In this document: positions 54,809-64,000 of the stretch, one piece after another | How the letters are laid out: each line of letters opens with the position of its first letter | How positions within the stretch are numbered: the first letter of the stretch is position 1 | NCBI RefSeq assembly: GCF_030693775.1 | Contig: NZ_JAUXZY010000004.1 | Coordinates: 248,001 to 312,000 of the forward strand | Origin: Polynucleobacter sp. | GTDB taxonomy: Bacteria; Pseudomonadota; Gammaproteobacteria; Burkholderiales; Burkholderiaceae | Direction: 5' to 3' | Length of the DNA stretch: 64,000 nt | The notes under the pieces: model-generated | Told to the model about the DNA's origin: nothing | Seen by the model: the letters and a program-made list of their open reading frames with translations, nothing else | Database searches by the model: none | Program-made: the position numbers and the translations under genes

Positions 54809-57262
54809 TTATTCAAATGAAGCCCGGTTTAGAAAGGCATCAATCACGCCATTTTGTTTTAGGAGTAATTCTTTTAGTAGGGCAGCCCGCTTTGGGGTAG
54901 AGTCGGTGCGATTGGCCGCAAGGCTATCGAGGCGATTGGCAAAACGCAGGGCATTCATTAATAAGGCCCCACCCTTTATTTTATGAATCAGGCTACCCAA
55001 TTCAGATTGGGATAGGGTCCCAGTCGATAGCTCTGCAATTGCCTGGTGGTGAACCTCCATGATTTCATGCAAGATCAGTCTGCCGATTTGATTTTGATCC
55101 GAACTGCCTTTACCGAGTTGTGGAAAAGCAATGGTATCCTCTTCTGCATCAAACTCCACTTCTACCATGGTGAAGTAGCGTGCTAATTCATTTTCAAGGG
55201 TTGCCAAATTGAGTGGCTTGATCAGAACGGCATTCATACCCGAAGCAAGCAGGCGATGCCGAATGTCTAGAGCATAAATATCGGCGGTAACGCCAATAAT
55301 AATCAACTCCGTAAATCCATCGTCGCGGATCGATTGCGATAAATCTGCGCCATGCATGCCGGGCATGGAGTGGTCGGTGAGCATGACATGAAACTGATGC
55401 TGCTTAAGTAGGCTTAATGCCTGCCCAGCATTTTCACAGACAACCACCTTGGCTCCCAGTGCCTCTAATTGCAGGGATAGGACTTGACGGCTAGCGGGGT
55501 GATCCTCAACCACTAAGGCGCAGACTTGCTTGCCTTGGTGCTGCATGCGCTGGGCACTGTGCAAGGTTGCCTCGGTGATTAATCGATTGGAGGCTACTTG
55601 GGTTGTTCTGGGGAAGGCGGCAGAAAAATAGACATTGCTCCCCATTCCAGGTTCACTATCAAAATACAGCTGACTGTCCATCGATCGAATCAAATGGCTG
55701 CTAATAGTTAAGCCCAGGCCAGTGCCTTGCAGGGCATTGCCCGTCTGCGGTTGATGTTGGGCCCGGACTTGTTCAAATGGCTGAAGGGCAATGGCAATAT
55801 CTGCGGGATTCATGCCAATACCGGTATCAATCACGCGAAACTCAATCAACTGCCCAGCGTGGTCATCAGCCAAGATGCGTACCGAAAAATGAATCGATCC
55901 TGCATTCGTAAACTTAATGGCGTTACTCAAGATGTTATTTAAAACTTGCCGCAGGCGTAAGGAGTCAACCATCAGCACTTCTGCAACGCGCAGGTCGAGA
56001 TGGGTATGCATACTCAATTGGCGATTCGATGCAAAGATCGAAAAAGCCGCATCGATTTCCTCGACCAGGGTTTTAAGGCAACAGGGCTCTGGCGTTAAGG
56101 TGAGCTTGCCTGCCTCTATCTTCGAAAGATCAAGGACCTGATTGAGCATGCCCAAAAGCGACTCTGCTGAGGCATGAGCGCTCTGCAACAAGGGTTTCTC
56201 GCTATCTGGTAGGCGTGGGCTTTTGAGTAATAACTCTTGGACTCCCAAAATGGCATTCATCGGTGTTCGGATTTCATGGCTCATTTCAGCCAAAAAGTTG
56301 GATTTGGCATTGTTGGCGCGCTCCGCATGCTCCTTTTGTATTAGCAGAGCGGCATTCTGCAGTGCATGCTCTTTGCGATGGCGCTGCAACTGAATAATCC
56401 AAGCGAATCCGCCCAAGAGCATGGTACATAAAAAGCCAAACAAAATATGGCGCTTCCATGGCGCGTGATGCTGATGCATAAAGTCCAGATCAGCCCCGCC
56501 AGAATTGTCTCTTGGCTCAATACCAAAGCCAGGAATAGAAAAGATGGCACGTGATGCTACTGGATCAAGGGCATGCAGGGTCTTTTCCACAATGCCTTTG
56601 AAGGGTTTGGCATGATGGCTAATCAGCCAGCGGTATGCCAGTGGCTCGCGACCATATAGCCCATTCAGTTTTAAATGCCCCTCGTGTTCTGCGCGCATGG
56701 CATACCGCGCAAGCCGAATCGGCATCACGACAGCGTCGTACTCGCGCTTGATGAGTGCGGCAAATAGATGGGCCACGGATCGATGCTCCCCGCGTACAGA
56801 GTCCGTTCCAAAAAAAGCCGTTTTAGGGGCGATCACGGGATTGCCTACCAAAGTCTCTGTACGCGTGACCACCACCGCATGACCCCAAAATAAGGCGTCT
56901 GACCAGATGCCCGTATTTTCTTTTGAGAGGCGAGAGGGTGGATCAATTACAAAATCAATCGATTGCTTACTAAGTAGGTTGGCTAAGTCTGCATCGTTGC
57001 TGCGCCAAATCGGTAGGTACTGCTGCTGCGTTTGCTCGCTCAGTGCATCAATGAGGGATTGATAAACCCCAACTTGCCCATTTCCATCCAGAGGCGCAAG
57101 GTAGGGCGCATGTTGCTCATGAATACTGAAATACACCACTGGCTTTGCTTTGATCCACGCCTTCTCTGCCAGAGTGAGTTCAATGTGGTGTGCAAAAGCC
57201 GTACCGCAGTAAAGCAGTACGGCAGTGCAGGCAAATTGACCGAATGCAGTGACGCGCATCAT
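54809..57262 (-). CDS. BvgS-like hybrid sensor kinase with SBP, HK, receiver and HPt domains
   Basis: An 817-residue inner-membrane sensor. Signal peptide (1-24), one periplasmic solute-binding-type domain (about 26-250), a membrane segment near 272-292, dimerisation/phosphoacceptor H329 in MSHEIRTPMNAI, ATPase (N-box LNNILSNAIKF, GIGMN, GTGLGLTI), receiver D630 in TDHSMPG and an HPt domain with H760 in LIHKIKGG. The phosphorelay His-Asp-His-Asp is like BvgS/EvgS, but only one Venus-flytrap domain and no PAS domain are seen. It overlaps the regulator gene by 4 bases. Signal unknown. Confidence 0.92.
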   Translation of the reverse strand: MMRVTAFGQFACTAVLLYCGTAFAHHIELTLAEKAWIKAKPVVYFSIHEQHAPYLAPLDGNGQVGVYQSLIDALSEQTQQQYLPIWRSNDADLANLLSKQSIDFVIDPPSRLSKENTGIWSDALFWGHAVVVTRTETLVGNPVIAPKTAFFGTDSVRGEHRSVAHLFAALIKREYDAVVMPIRLARYAMRAEHEGHLKLNGLYGREPLAYRWLISHHAKPFKGIVEKTLHALDPVASRAIFSIPGFGIEPRDNSGGADLDFMHQHHAPWKRHILFGFLCTMLLGGFAWIIQLQRHRKEHALQNAALLIQKEHAERANNAKSNFLAEMSHEIRTPMNAILGVQELLLKSPRLPDSEKPLLQSAHASAESLLGMLNQVLDLSKIEAGKLTLTPEPCCLKTLVEEIDAAFSIFASNRQLSMHTHLDLRVAEVLMVDSLRLRQVLNNILSNAIKFTNAGSIHFSVRILADDHAGQLIEFRVIDTGIGMNPADIAIALQPFEQVRAQHQPQTGNALQGTGLGLTISSHLIRSMDSQLYFDSEPGMGSNVYFSAAFPRTTQVASNRLITEATLHSAQRMQHQGKQVCALVVEDHPASRQVLSLQLEALGAKVVVCENAGQALSLLKQHQFHVMLTDHSMPGMHGADLSQSIRDDGFTELIIIGVTADIYALDIRHRLLASGMNAVLIKPLNLATLENELARYFTMVEVEFDAEEDTIAFPQLGKGSSDQNQIGRLILHEIMEVHHQAIAELSTGTLSQSELGSLIHKIKGGALLMNALRFANRLDSLAANRTDSTPKRAALLKELLLKQNGVIDAFLNRASFE

Positions 57263-57882
57263 CCCTCAATAATGTGGTTATTGCGGCAAAACATAATGAG
57301 GTCGGCAATATTGTTGATGCCCAACTTTTCAAAGATACGCGTTTTATAGGTTGCTACGGTTTTATTGCTGATGTGCAATAAGTCTGAAATGTGTTGATTG
57401 CTATTGCCTTTGCCCAAGTACTTCATGACTTGCAGTTCACGATCGGAGATGAGGGCTAGTTTCTCCTGGTCACTGAGTGAGCTATGGCCATTGCGTGTAT
57501 GGGAAAAGCAAGCATAGCCTTGGGAGATCGCCACACAGGCCGCCAAGATAACATCAGCCCCGGCAGTTTTATTGATAAAACCATGCGCACCTAAGGAACG
57601 TACGCGTCCTCCATATACCTGCTCATCTAGGCTAGATAGAACGAGTAAGCGGATGTCGGGGTAAGTCAAACTAATACGGCGAATCACATCAAACCCGTCC
57701 GTCTTGGGCATATCGAGATCGAGAATCACAATATCGGGATTGATTTGCTTCACGCTTTGTAAGCACTCCTCTCCATTGCGGCACTGTCCTACTACTTCAA
57801 ACAGCAATTGGTCCTGCAACATACTTTTGAGGGCCATCAACATGGCGGGATGATCGTCTACCAACATGACACTTTTCTTCAT
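57259..57882 (-). CDS. BvgA/EvgA-like LuxR-family response regulator
   Basis: A 207-residue NarL-type regulator. Receiver with D9/D10 and phosphoacceptor D55 in VILDLDMP, Lys in GFINKTAG, and a LuxR HTH at about 143-205 (SDRELQVMKYLGKGNSNQHISDLLHISNKTVATYKTRI). Partner of the BvgS-like kinase: 4-base overlap with it and with the upstream EAL gene. The likely target includes this operon's own promoter. Confidence 0.93.
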   Translation of the reverse strand: MKKSVMLVDDHPAMLMALKSMLQDQLLFEVVGQCRNGEECLQSVKQINPDIVILDLDMPKTDGFDVIRRISLTYPDIRLLVLSSLDEQVYGGRVRSLGAHGFINKTAGADVILAACVAISQGYACFSHTRNGHSSLSDQEKLALISDRELQVMKYLGKGNSNQHISDLLHISNKTVATYKTRIFEKLGINNIADLIMFCRNNHIIEG

Positions 57883-58745
57883 TGCCTATCTCCGTTCTGG
57901 TTTGTACTTCCATGGGGTTTCACTGCAAAAATGGCTTTCGCAATTCGACTGTCGCTGATATGAAGAATTTGGTGCCTACTGACGGGTGACATCATGAGTC
58001 CACCGTAGCAAAAATCTACCGGCAAAAGCCTGGCGTTTTCGAGGTCTTTAATTAAAGTAATGCCGTTGGCGTAGAGCATTGCGCCCAGCTCCCTTGCCAT
58101 CGCGAGGGCATCGAGTAATTGGGCTTGTTGGTTCGCTACTGCAATATCGTCACTGCGCAGCTCCTGAATGGAAAAATGGATGCCGTCGAATTTAATTTCC
58201 TCTAGCCACTGCGGCTGAATTGACTGCGGGTTGGCATTCATCAGATGGAGCAGTACGCCGATGCGACGCAGGCGCAATAAACCTTCTTTGCAATTGATGC
58301 GCAGTGCATCGGGCGGCATTGTAGTTAGGCCGATGTGAACTAAGCCCACGGGGAGTCTGGAGTTCAAAATGAGATCGCATAGGGCATCAATACGCTGTGG
58401 GTTGGCAAGTACGCCAGGCGATAAGGGCAAGAGAATCTGAATGGGCCGGTTGCAGCAATGCCAGTAGCTGGCTGCATCCAATCCTTCCATGGAAAAGCGC
58501 AGTACCTGGGAGTCGCTTGCGCCTAAGAGGGGCCTGAACAAGGCGGCGGACATGGTATTGCCTGCCGCATTAAAAATGGGCTCGTAGCTGACGGTTTGGC
58601 GCTTAGACCAGTTGGCATTACTACCAGCGTCCTGGATTTCGTGGGCCAGATTGGGCACATGAGTGCCTTGGGCGTCCCGTAGCTCATGAAAAGGCTTGTT
58701 CTTCCATGCGTGAACAAGCGTATACAGCCGAGATTTGGGACTCAT
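57879..58745 (-). CDS. Degenerate EAL-domain protein (BvgR-like)
   Basis: A 288-residue cytosolic protein with EAL topology but without its catalytic residues: YEPIFNAAGNTMSAALFRPL replaces the usual QPI...EALLR, the DxxK-type region is DGIHFSIQEL, and the end GGLMMSPV corresponds to the usual QGY-x-F. It is therefore likely an inactive c-di-GMP receptor or effector like BvgR, not a phosphodiesterase. It heads the operon, with ATGA overlap to the regulator; ribosome-binding site GGAGAA. Confidence 0.78.
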   Translation of the reverse strand: MSPKSRLYTLVHAWKNKPFHELRDAQGTHVPNLAHEIQDAGSNANWSKRQTVSYEPIFNAAGNTMSAALFRPLLGASDSQVLRFSMEGLDAASYWHCCNRPIQILLPLSPGVLANPQRIDALCDLILNSRLPVGLVHIGLTTMPPDALRINCKEGLLRLRRIGVLLHLMNANPQSIQPQWLEEIKFDGIHFSIQELRSDDIAVANQQAQLLDALAMARELGAMLYANGITLIKDLENARLLPVDFCYGGLMMSPVSRHQILHISDSRIAKAIFAVKPHGSTNQNGDRQ

Positions 58746-58782
58746 ATGGTGTTCTCCAGTCGATGACTGTCCAGTCTAGGCA

Positions 58783-58788
58783 GGACAG
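58783..58788. promoter_or_regulatory. Inverted repeat CTGTCC/GGACAG upstream of the EAL gene
   Basis: CTGTCC at 58767-58772 and GGACAG at 58783-58788 are a 6-bp dyad with a ten-base spacer, 22-43 bases upstream of the EAL start. No regulator consensus was recognised. Confidence 0.25.
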
Positions 58789-58821
58789 GTCCGGGAAGTA
58801 AGCAGGCAGATCTGATTTGTG

Positions 58822-58839
58822 TGTAGGAAAAGACCTACA
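58822..58839. promoter_or_regulatory. Inverted repeat TGTAGG/CCTACA between the EAL operon and groESL
   Basis: TGTAGG (58822-58827) and CCTACA (58834-58839) are a perfect dyad with six bases between; on the minus strand it contains TTTCCTA-like bases. It lies about 80-95 bases upstream of the EAL gene and could be a site for the NarL-type regulator; this is untested. Confidence 0.35.
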
Positions 58840-58861
58840 ACAGGCTTTTATTGGGCCGCCC

Positions 58862-58890
58862 CTTGAAATCAGCGGGAATAGACCTATATA
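58862..58890 (+). promoter_or_regulatory. Sigma-32/sigma-70 promoter of groESL
   Basis: CTTGAAA (58862-58868) and CCTATATA (58883-58890) are separated by 14 bases, fitting an RpoH promoter; TTGAAA/TATAAT with an 18-base spacer also fits sigma-70. CIRCE follows directly. Confidence 0.7.
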
Positions 58891-58891
58891 A

Positions 58892-58918
58892 TCAGCACTC
58901 ACTGCAATCGAGTGCTAA
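58892..58918. promoter_or_regulatory. CIRCE element (HrcA operator) of groESL
   Basis: TCAGCACTC (58892-58900), nine bases, GAGTGCTAA (58910-58918): the CIRCE dyad with one mismatch from TTAGCACTC. It starts right after the promoter and lies in the groES leader, so HrcA repression and sigma-32 activation probably combine. Confidence 0.92.
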
Positions 58919-59026
58919 AGCGACCTTGACGGAGTCAAAATCGTTTTAACTTGAGGTGTAGAGATTATAACCCGACGATTTATATCGATTTTTATGTAGT
59001 TAACACTTACTAACTTAGGAGAAGGA

Positions 59027-59317
59027 ATGAATTTACGTCCTTTACATGATCGCGTGATCATCAAGCGTATGGATCAAGAAACCAAGACTGCCTCAGGAAT
59101 TGTTATTCCCGATGCAGCAGCCGAGAAACCAGACCAAGGCGAAGTTTTAGCCGTAGGTCCTGGCAAGCGCGATGACAGTGGGAAATTAAATGCCCCTGAC
59201 GTCAAAGTAGGCGACCGGGTGTTGTTCGGCAAATATGCCGGCCAAACCGTCAAAGTAGGTGCAGATGAGCTTCTCGTAATGCGCGAAGAAGACATCATGG
59301 CCGTTGTTCAGAAGTAA
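59027..59317 (+). CDS. groES: Co-chaperonin GroES
   Basis: A 96-residue heptameric lid of Gro[33 protein letters not shown], the mobile loop, and [30 protein letters not shown] are diagnostic. A strong AGGAGAAGG precedes ATG; groEL begins 27 bases after it. Confidence 0.98.
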   Translation: MNLRPLHDRVIIKRMDQETKTASGIVIPDAAAEKPDQGEVLAVGPGKRDDSGKLNAPDVKVGDRVLFGKYAGQTVKVGADELLVMREEDIMAVVQK

Positions 59318-59329
59318 TTGAGAACATAA

Positions 59330-60997
<1,668 letters not shown>

Positions 60998-61019
60998 TGA
61001 TCTAGCCTAGCTAGAACAG

Positions 61020-61044
61020 AAAGGGCAGCCTAGCTGCCCTTTTT
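61020..61044 (+). terminator. Terminator of groESL
   Basis: AAAGGGCAGC (61020-61029)/GCTGCCCTTT (61033-61042), loop of three bases, followed by TT: a 10-bp perfect stem with T-run. Confidence 0.9.
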
Positions 61045-61070
61045 CTTTGGTGATTATTGCTAGAAACAAA

Positions 61071-62420
61071 TTAATCAGATCGCGGTAACTGTACTGCGAC
61101 TTTGAGACCGCCTAGTGATGATTGATTCATCTGCATTTTCCCTCCGTAGATGGAAATGAGCTCATCGACGATGGCTAAGCCAAGCCCAGTACCAGGAGTA
61201 AATTCATCGAGCCGCACGCCACGACGCACAACATTGGCATAGTCATCAGGAGCGATCCCCGGGCCGTCATCCTCAATAGCGATCGTGACCCAGCCCTTTT
61301 CTTTGGAGATCGAAATAAACACCTGTGTACTTGCCCATTTGCAGGCGTTATCAATCACATTACCTAGGATTTCATGTAAATCGTGCTCATCCCCGTTAAA
61401 TTGAACGGCGGACTCAGATGCATGAATAGTCATCGTCAACGATTTATCTGCATAGATCTTTTCCATCACCCGTACCATCGATTGAATTGCTCCAACAACC
61501 GGAGTTTTTAGTGTGATGTTACGGCTGCGCGTGATGGTTTTTGCCCGTGCAAGGCTCCAGTCAACCTGTTCTTTAGCAAGTCTAGTTTGCTCAAGAACGA
61601 GCTGACGAAAATCGGCATCATGAATTGTTTTGCTCGCGATGGCATTGGTAATGACAGCTAAAGGAGTTTTGATTGCATGTGCGAGATTGCCCGCCTGAAT
61701 TTGTGCTTTGCTAACCAACTGCTTGTTTTGCTCCAGAACTGAATTAAAGTCATCTACCAAGGGACTAAATTCATTGGGATATTGGCCTTCGATGCAGGCG
61801 GCATCCCCATTGCGTAAACGAAGCATGGCTTTTTTTAGTTTGCTCAGTGGCGATAGCCCAATCGTAATTTGCAATACCACCATACTTAGTAACGCAGCAG
61901 CCAAGATCGTGAGATACCACTGTATTTGCGATTGGAATTGGCGTATTGATTGATCTAGCGCTGCTGTATCTTCCGCAACGGTGAGTAAAAAATGGATTGG
62001 AATGAGGCCATCTAGTTCAATTGCTTGTGATCGGGCCATTAGATGTTGGCCTTGACTGGTATTGATGTCATAAAAAGAGGCTTTATCGGGCGAATGAACT
62101 TGCAGTGTTGTATCCCATAGCGAACGAGACCGAATGATTTTTCCATCGGGTAAATTGGCCTGCCAATACAGTCCCGAAAGGGGGCTGGACCAGCGAGGCT
62201 CATTTGCTGGAGCCTTAAAAATAAGTTCGCCGGTCTTGGGGTCTTGCCCAGCAAGACTGGCAACCTGGAGAAAGCGGGATTGCAGTGCAGATTGAAATTG
62301 CCGAGTAGCATGCTCTTCAAAAAGGGTGCCAATGAGAGAGCTAGCGAATGCTAGGGCGATTGCAATGCCTACTAAGGAGGCAATTGCAATCCGAAAGCGA
62401 ATCGAATTAAAGATCATCAT
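61071..62420 (-). CDS. PhoQ-like sensor histidine kinase
   Basis: A 449-residue sensor with two membrane segments (about 10-33 and about 165-190), a periplasmic domain between, and a HAMP-like segment, H in LAHAIKTPLAVITN, N-box GNVIDNACKWA and G-boxes DDGPGIAPDD, GTGLGLAI. Overlaps its regulator by 14 bases. The pair with a PepSY protein is typical of betaproteobacterial PhoPQ-like systems that control haem proteins or cation response. Confidence 0.9.
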   Translation of the reverse strand: MMIFNSIRFRIAIASLVGIAIALAFASSLIGTLFEEHATRQFQSALQSRFLQVASLAGQDPKTGELIFKAPANEPRWSSPLSGLYWQANLPDGKIIRSRSLWDTTLQVHSPDKASFYDINTSQGQHLMARSQAIELDGLIPIHFLLTVAEDTAALDQSIRQFQSQIQWYLTILAAALLSMVVLQITIGLSPLSKLKKAMLRLRNGDAACIEGQYPNEFSPLVDDFNSVLEQNKQLVSKAQIQAGNLAHAIKTPLAVITNAIASKTIHDADFRQLVLEQTRLAKEQVDWSLARAKTITRSRNITLKTPVVGAIQSMVRVMEKIYADKSLTMTIHASESAVQFNGDEHDLHEILGNVIDNACKWASTQVFISISKEKGWVTIAIEDDGPGIAPDDYANVVRRGVRLDEFTPGTGLGLAIVDELISIYGGKMQMNQSSLGGLKVAVQLPRSD

Positions 62421-63069
62421 TTAGGCGATAACCTAAGCCTCTAATGGTTTCAATCAGCCCCTCGGGTATTTTCTTGCGCAGGCGGGCAATGAAAACCTCA
62501 ATGGTGTTGGAATCAGGGTCCTCGTTGTATGCATAAATATGCCCACCTAGCGTTGCACGATCAATCACTTCGTTCGGATGATGCATTAGATATTCAAGCA
62601 ACTTAAATTCATGGGCAGTTAAGGTAATCGGATTGCCATCCAAAGACACCTTGCTACTACGGGTATCTAAACGCAGCCCTTTAATCGACAGGACAGGGGA
62701 TGAGTGCCCCGCCGTTCGCCGAATCACACTCCGAATACGGGCTAAGAGCTCTTCCATGTGAAATGGTTTAGTCAGATAATCATCTGCGCCCGCATCGATG
62801 CCAGATACCTTTTCGCTCCAGTTGTCCCGTGCGGTCAGAATAATAACGGGTAGTTTTTTTCTGGCAAGGCGCCAGCCCTTTAAAACGGATATTCCGTCAA
62901 GTTTAGGAAGGCCCAGATCTAAGATGGCAACATCAAAGGCCTCCTCTTTGCCCATATGGAGGCCGTCCTCGCCGTTGTTGGCGATATCCACCGCATAGCC
63001 CTGCTCTTCTAAGGCTATACGCAATTGTGCGCAGAGGGTGGGCTCATCTTCGACGATTAATATGCGCAT
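62407..63069 (-). CDS. OmpR/PhoP-like response regulator
   Basis: A 220-residue winged-helix regulator: MRILIVEDEP acids, phosphoacceptor D51 in AILDLGLP, Lys in YLTKPF, and a C-terminal trans_reg domain with TLGGHIYAYNEDPDSNTIEVFIARLRKKI. Partner of the PhoQ-like kinase. It lies 5 bases after the PepSY gene. Confidence 0.93.
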   Translation of the reverse strand: MRILIVEDEPTLCAQLRIALEEQGYAVDIANNGEDGLHMGKEEAFDVAILDLGLPKLDGISVLKGWRLARKKLPVIILTARDNWSEKVSGIDAGADDYLTKPFHMEELLARIRSVIRRTAGHSSPVLSIKGLRLDTRSSKVSLDGNPITLTAHEFKLLEYLMHHPNEVIDRATLGGHIYAYNEDPDSNTIEVFIARLRKKIPEGLIETIRGLGYRLNDDL

Positions 63070-63074
63070 TTGAA

Positions 63075-63386
63075 TTATTGACTGGTATTTTTTGATTTTT
63101 GCTTAATGACGATGCCGGTCTTGGCATCCACCTCAAGCTTGGTCAGAACGCCGCTGGCGGAAAGTTGTTTGATCTCATAAACCCAAGTGTTTTTCTTACG
63201 CTCTAGCTCAACTTCAAGGACTTGACCTGGGTAGTCTTTAGCCATTTTTTGAAGAATATGTTGCAGCGGCATCACTTCGCCTTGCTCCACTGCTTTACGG
63301 GCGCGGTCTTGATCGCTATCTGCATAAGCCAAATGGGGTTGGGTGATGAGGAATGCAAGCAGTACGAATCGAAAAATGAAGGTCAT
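63075..63386 (-). CDS. PepSY-domain periplasmic protein
   Basis: A 103-residue exported protein: signal peptide (1-22, cleavage near YADSD), then a PepSY domain (ARKAVEQGEVMPLQHILQKMAKDYPGQVLEVELERKKNTWVYEIK...VDAKTGIVIK). PepSY proteins modulate proteases or sensor kinases. First gene of the PepSY-RR-HK operon. Confidence 0.9.
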   Translation of the reverse strand: MTFIFRFVLLAFLITQPHLAYADSDQDRARKAVEQGEVMPLQHILQKMAKDYPGQVLEVELERKKNTWVYEIKQLSASGVLTKLEVDAKTGIVIKQKSKNTSQ

Positions 63387-63470
63387 TCCTTATTGTAGGT
63401 GGTGAATTCTGAACGGCAGATGAATGGAGCCTTCAGATTCCGTAAACCCCTTTTATTTAATACTGATTGT

Positions 63471-63890
63471 ATGAACTCAAATACATACAGCATTCATACT
63501 AAGTCGGCTCTATTCATGCTCTTTGTCTTTGCGGCAATAGCACCAGCAATTGCCGCAGAAACAACGCCCAGCAAACAACTGCAGTATTGGGCCGATAAGG
63601 CCGGTAGTCAAGCCAATAGCGATAGAGGGAAGATATTTTTTAATTCCACCCACGGCAAAGAGTGGTCCTGTTCATCGTGCCATGGTAACCCACCCACATC
63701 CCCAGGAAAGCATGCTAGTACCAGTAAGGTAATTGATCCTCTCGCACCATCTGCAAATCCAGATTCGCTTACCGACTCTGCCAGAACGGATAAATGGTTT
63801 CGCCGTAATTGCAACGACGTCCTTGGGCGGGAATGCCTACCCCAAGAAAAGGCGGATGTCTTGTCTTACCTCATCAGCATTAAAAAGTAG
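63471..63890 (+). CDS. DUF1924 haem protein (SHP-like cytochrome c)
   Basis: A 139-residue exported protein with signal peptide (residues about 1-29), one haem site CSSCH near residue 69, and DUF1924 features DSARTDKWFRRNCNDVLGRECLPQEKADVLSYL with two further cysteines. DUF1924 includes the sphaeroides haem protein SHP, an oxygen-binding monohaem c-type protein. ATG at 63471 is used rather than upstream starts. Divergent from the PepSY operon. Confidence 0.9.
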   Translation: MNSNTYSIHTKSALFMLFVFAAIAPAIAAETTPSKQLQYWADKAGSQANSDRGKIFFNSTHGKEWSCSSCHGNPPTSPGKHASTSKVIDPLAPSANPDSLTDSARTDKWFRRNCNDVLGRECLPQEKADVLSYLISIKK

Positions 63891-63898
63891 GAGTGATT

Positions 63899-64000
63899 AT
63901 GAAAGATTTTATTTCGATGCTGGTGCTAACTGCGTTGACGTACGTAGCAGTAGGGGCCGCCTCTCAATTGGCAATGGCGGATAGTGCAAATAGGATGCCC
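63899..64000 (+). CDS. Exported protein, probably dihaem cytochrome c (partial)
   Basis: ATG at 63899 opens 34 codons (MKDFISMLVLTALTYVAVG) with a signal-peptide shape, cut by the window edge 8 bases after the previous stop. In SHP clusters the next gene is usually a dihaem cytochrome c (DHC); no haem motif is visible in this fragment, so the identity is inferred from context. Confidence 0.55.
   Translation, partial: MKDFISMLVLTALTYVAVGAASQLAMADSANRMP

Overview
The window looks like chromosomal core sequence of a freshwater betaproteobacterium of the Burkholderiaceae, most like Polynucleobacter. This rests on gene content and order (miaB-ybeY-corC-lnt-glyQ; recA-recX-sucCD-terC-pilin-moaC-M48 protease; ilvE-zinc finger-waaF; pgk-pyk-fba-purC-purE-purK-tsaC), moderate GC, short intergenic gaps and small operons. 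No insertion sequence, prophage, integrase, CRISPR array or rRNA was seen. There is one tRNA gene (Met, CAT).

Layout. 1-5 kb: minus-strand tRNA-modification/envelope operon miaB-ybeY-corC-lnt followed by glyQ (cut by the window edge); phoH, usually between miaB and ybeY, is absent. 5-10 kb: a repeat protein (DUF6150), a MOSC protein, tRNA-Met, the lipid A palmitoyltransferase PagP, a GntP permease, and a single-chain fusion of a glucosyl-3-phosphoglycerate synthase-like GT81 domain with a HAD phosphatase. 10-19 kb: a minus-strand antiporter-dehalogenase-DedA operon, then a plus-strand DUF294/CBS protein, DEDDh exonuclease, membrane protein, TPR protein and two-subunit acetate-type Na+ symporter. 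19-28 kb: TRIC channel, MaiA, auxin-efflux-type carrier, gamma carbonic anhydrase, ammonium transporter with an NtrC-like box, and an aminotransferase/TTT receptor/gamma-glutamyltransferase operon. 28-34 kb: small exported proteins, OsmC, HtpG with a sigma-32-type promoter, rhodanese, and a chalcone isomerase-like/DUF3833/DUF2878 trio. 33-41 kb: recA (LexA box) and recX, sucCD, TerC, type IV pilin, moaC and an M48 protease. 41-54 kb: DUF2946, SnoaL, waaF, zf-CHCC, ilvE, azlCD, then glycolysis and purine genes, tsaC and dacB. 54-64 kb: a BvgR/BvgA/BvgS-like signalling operon, groESL under a combined sigma-32/CIRCE region, and a PhoPQ-like system with a PepSY protein divergent from a haem-protein (DUF1924) gene and a further truncated exported gene.

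How it fits together. Central carbon metabolism (sucCD, pgk-pyk-fba), purine synthesis and protein quality control (groESL, htpG, M48 protease) sit beside small accessory modules: acetate and ammonium uptake, branched-chain amino acid exchange (ilvE facing azlCD), a probable glucosylglycerate pathway in one polypeptide, and envelope remodelling (pagP, lnt, waaF, dacB). Recognisable regulatory DNA includes a LexA box at recA, CIRCE plus heat-shock promoter at groESL, a heat-shock promoter inside a perfect palindrome at htpG, an NtrC-like box at amt, a terminator embedded in the recX coding start, and a leader hairpin covering the probable ribosome-binding site of the pilin gene.

The most unusual items are the GT81-HAD fusion, the BvgASR-like operon with a catalytically degenerate EAL protein, the recX-embedded terminator, the pilin leader hairpin and the missing phoH. 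All functional statements are read from sequence and family knowledge; no database search was run.
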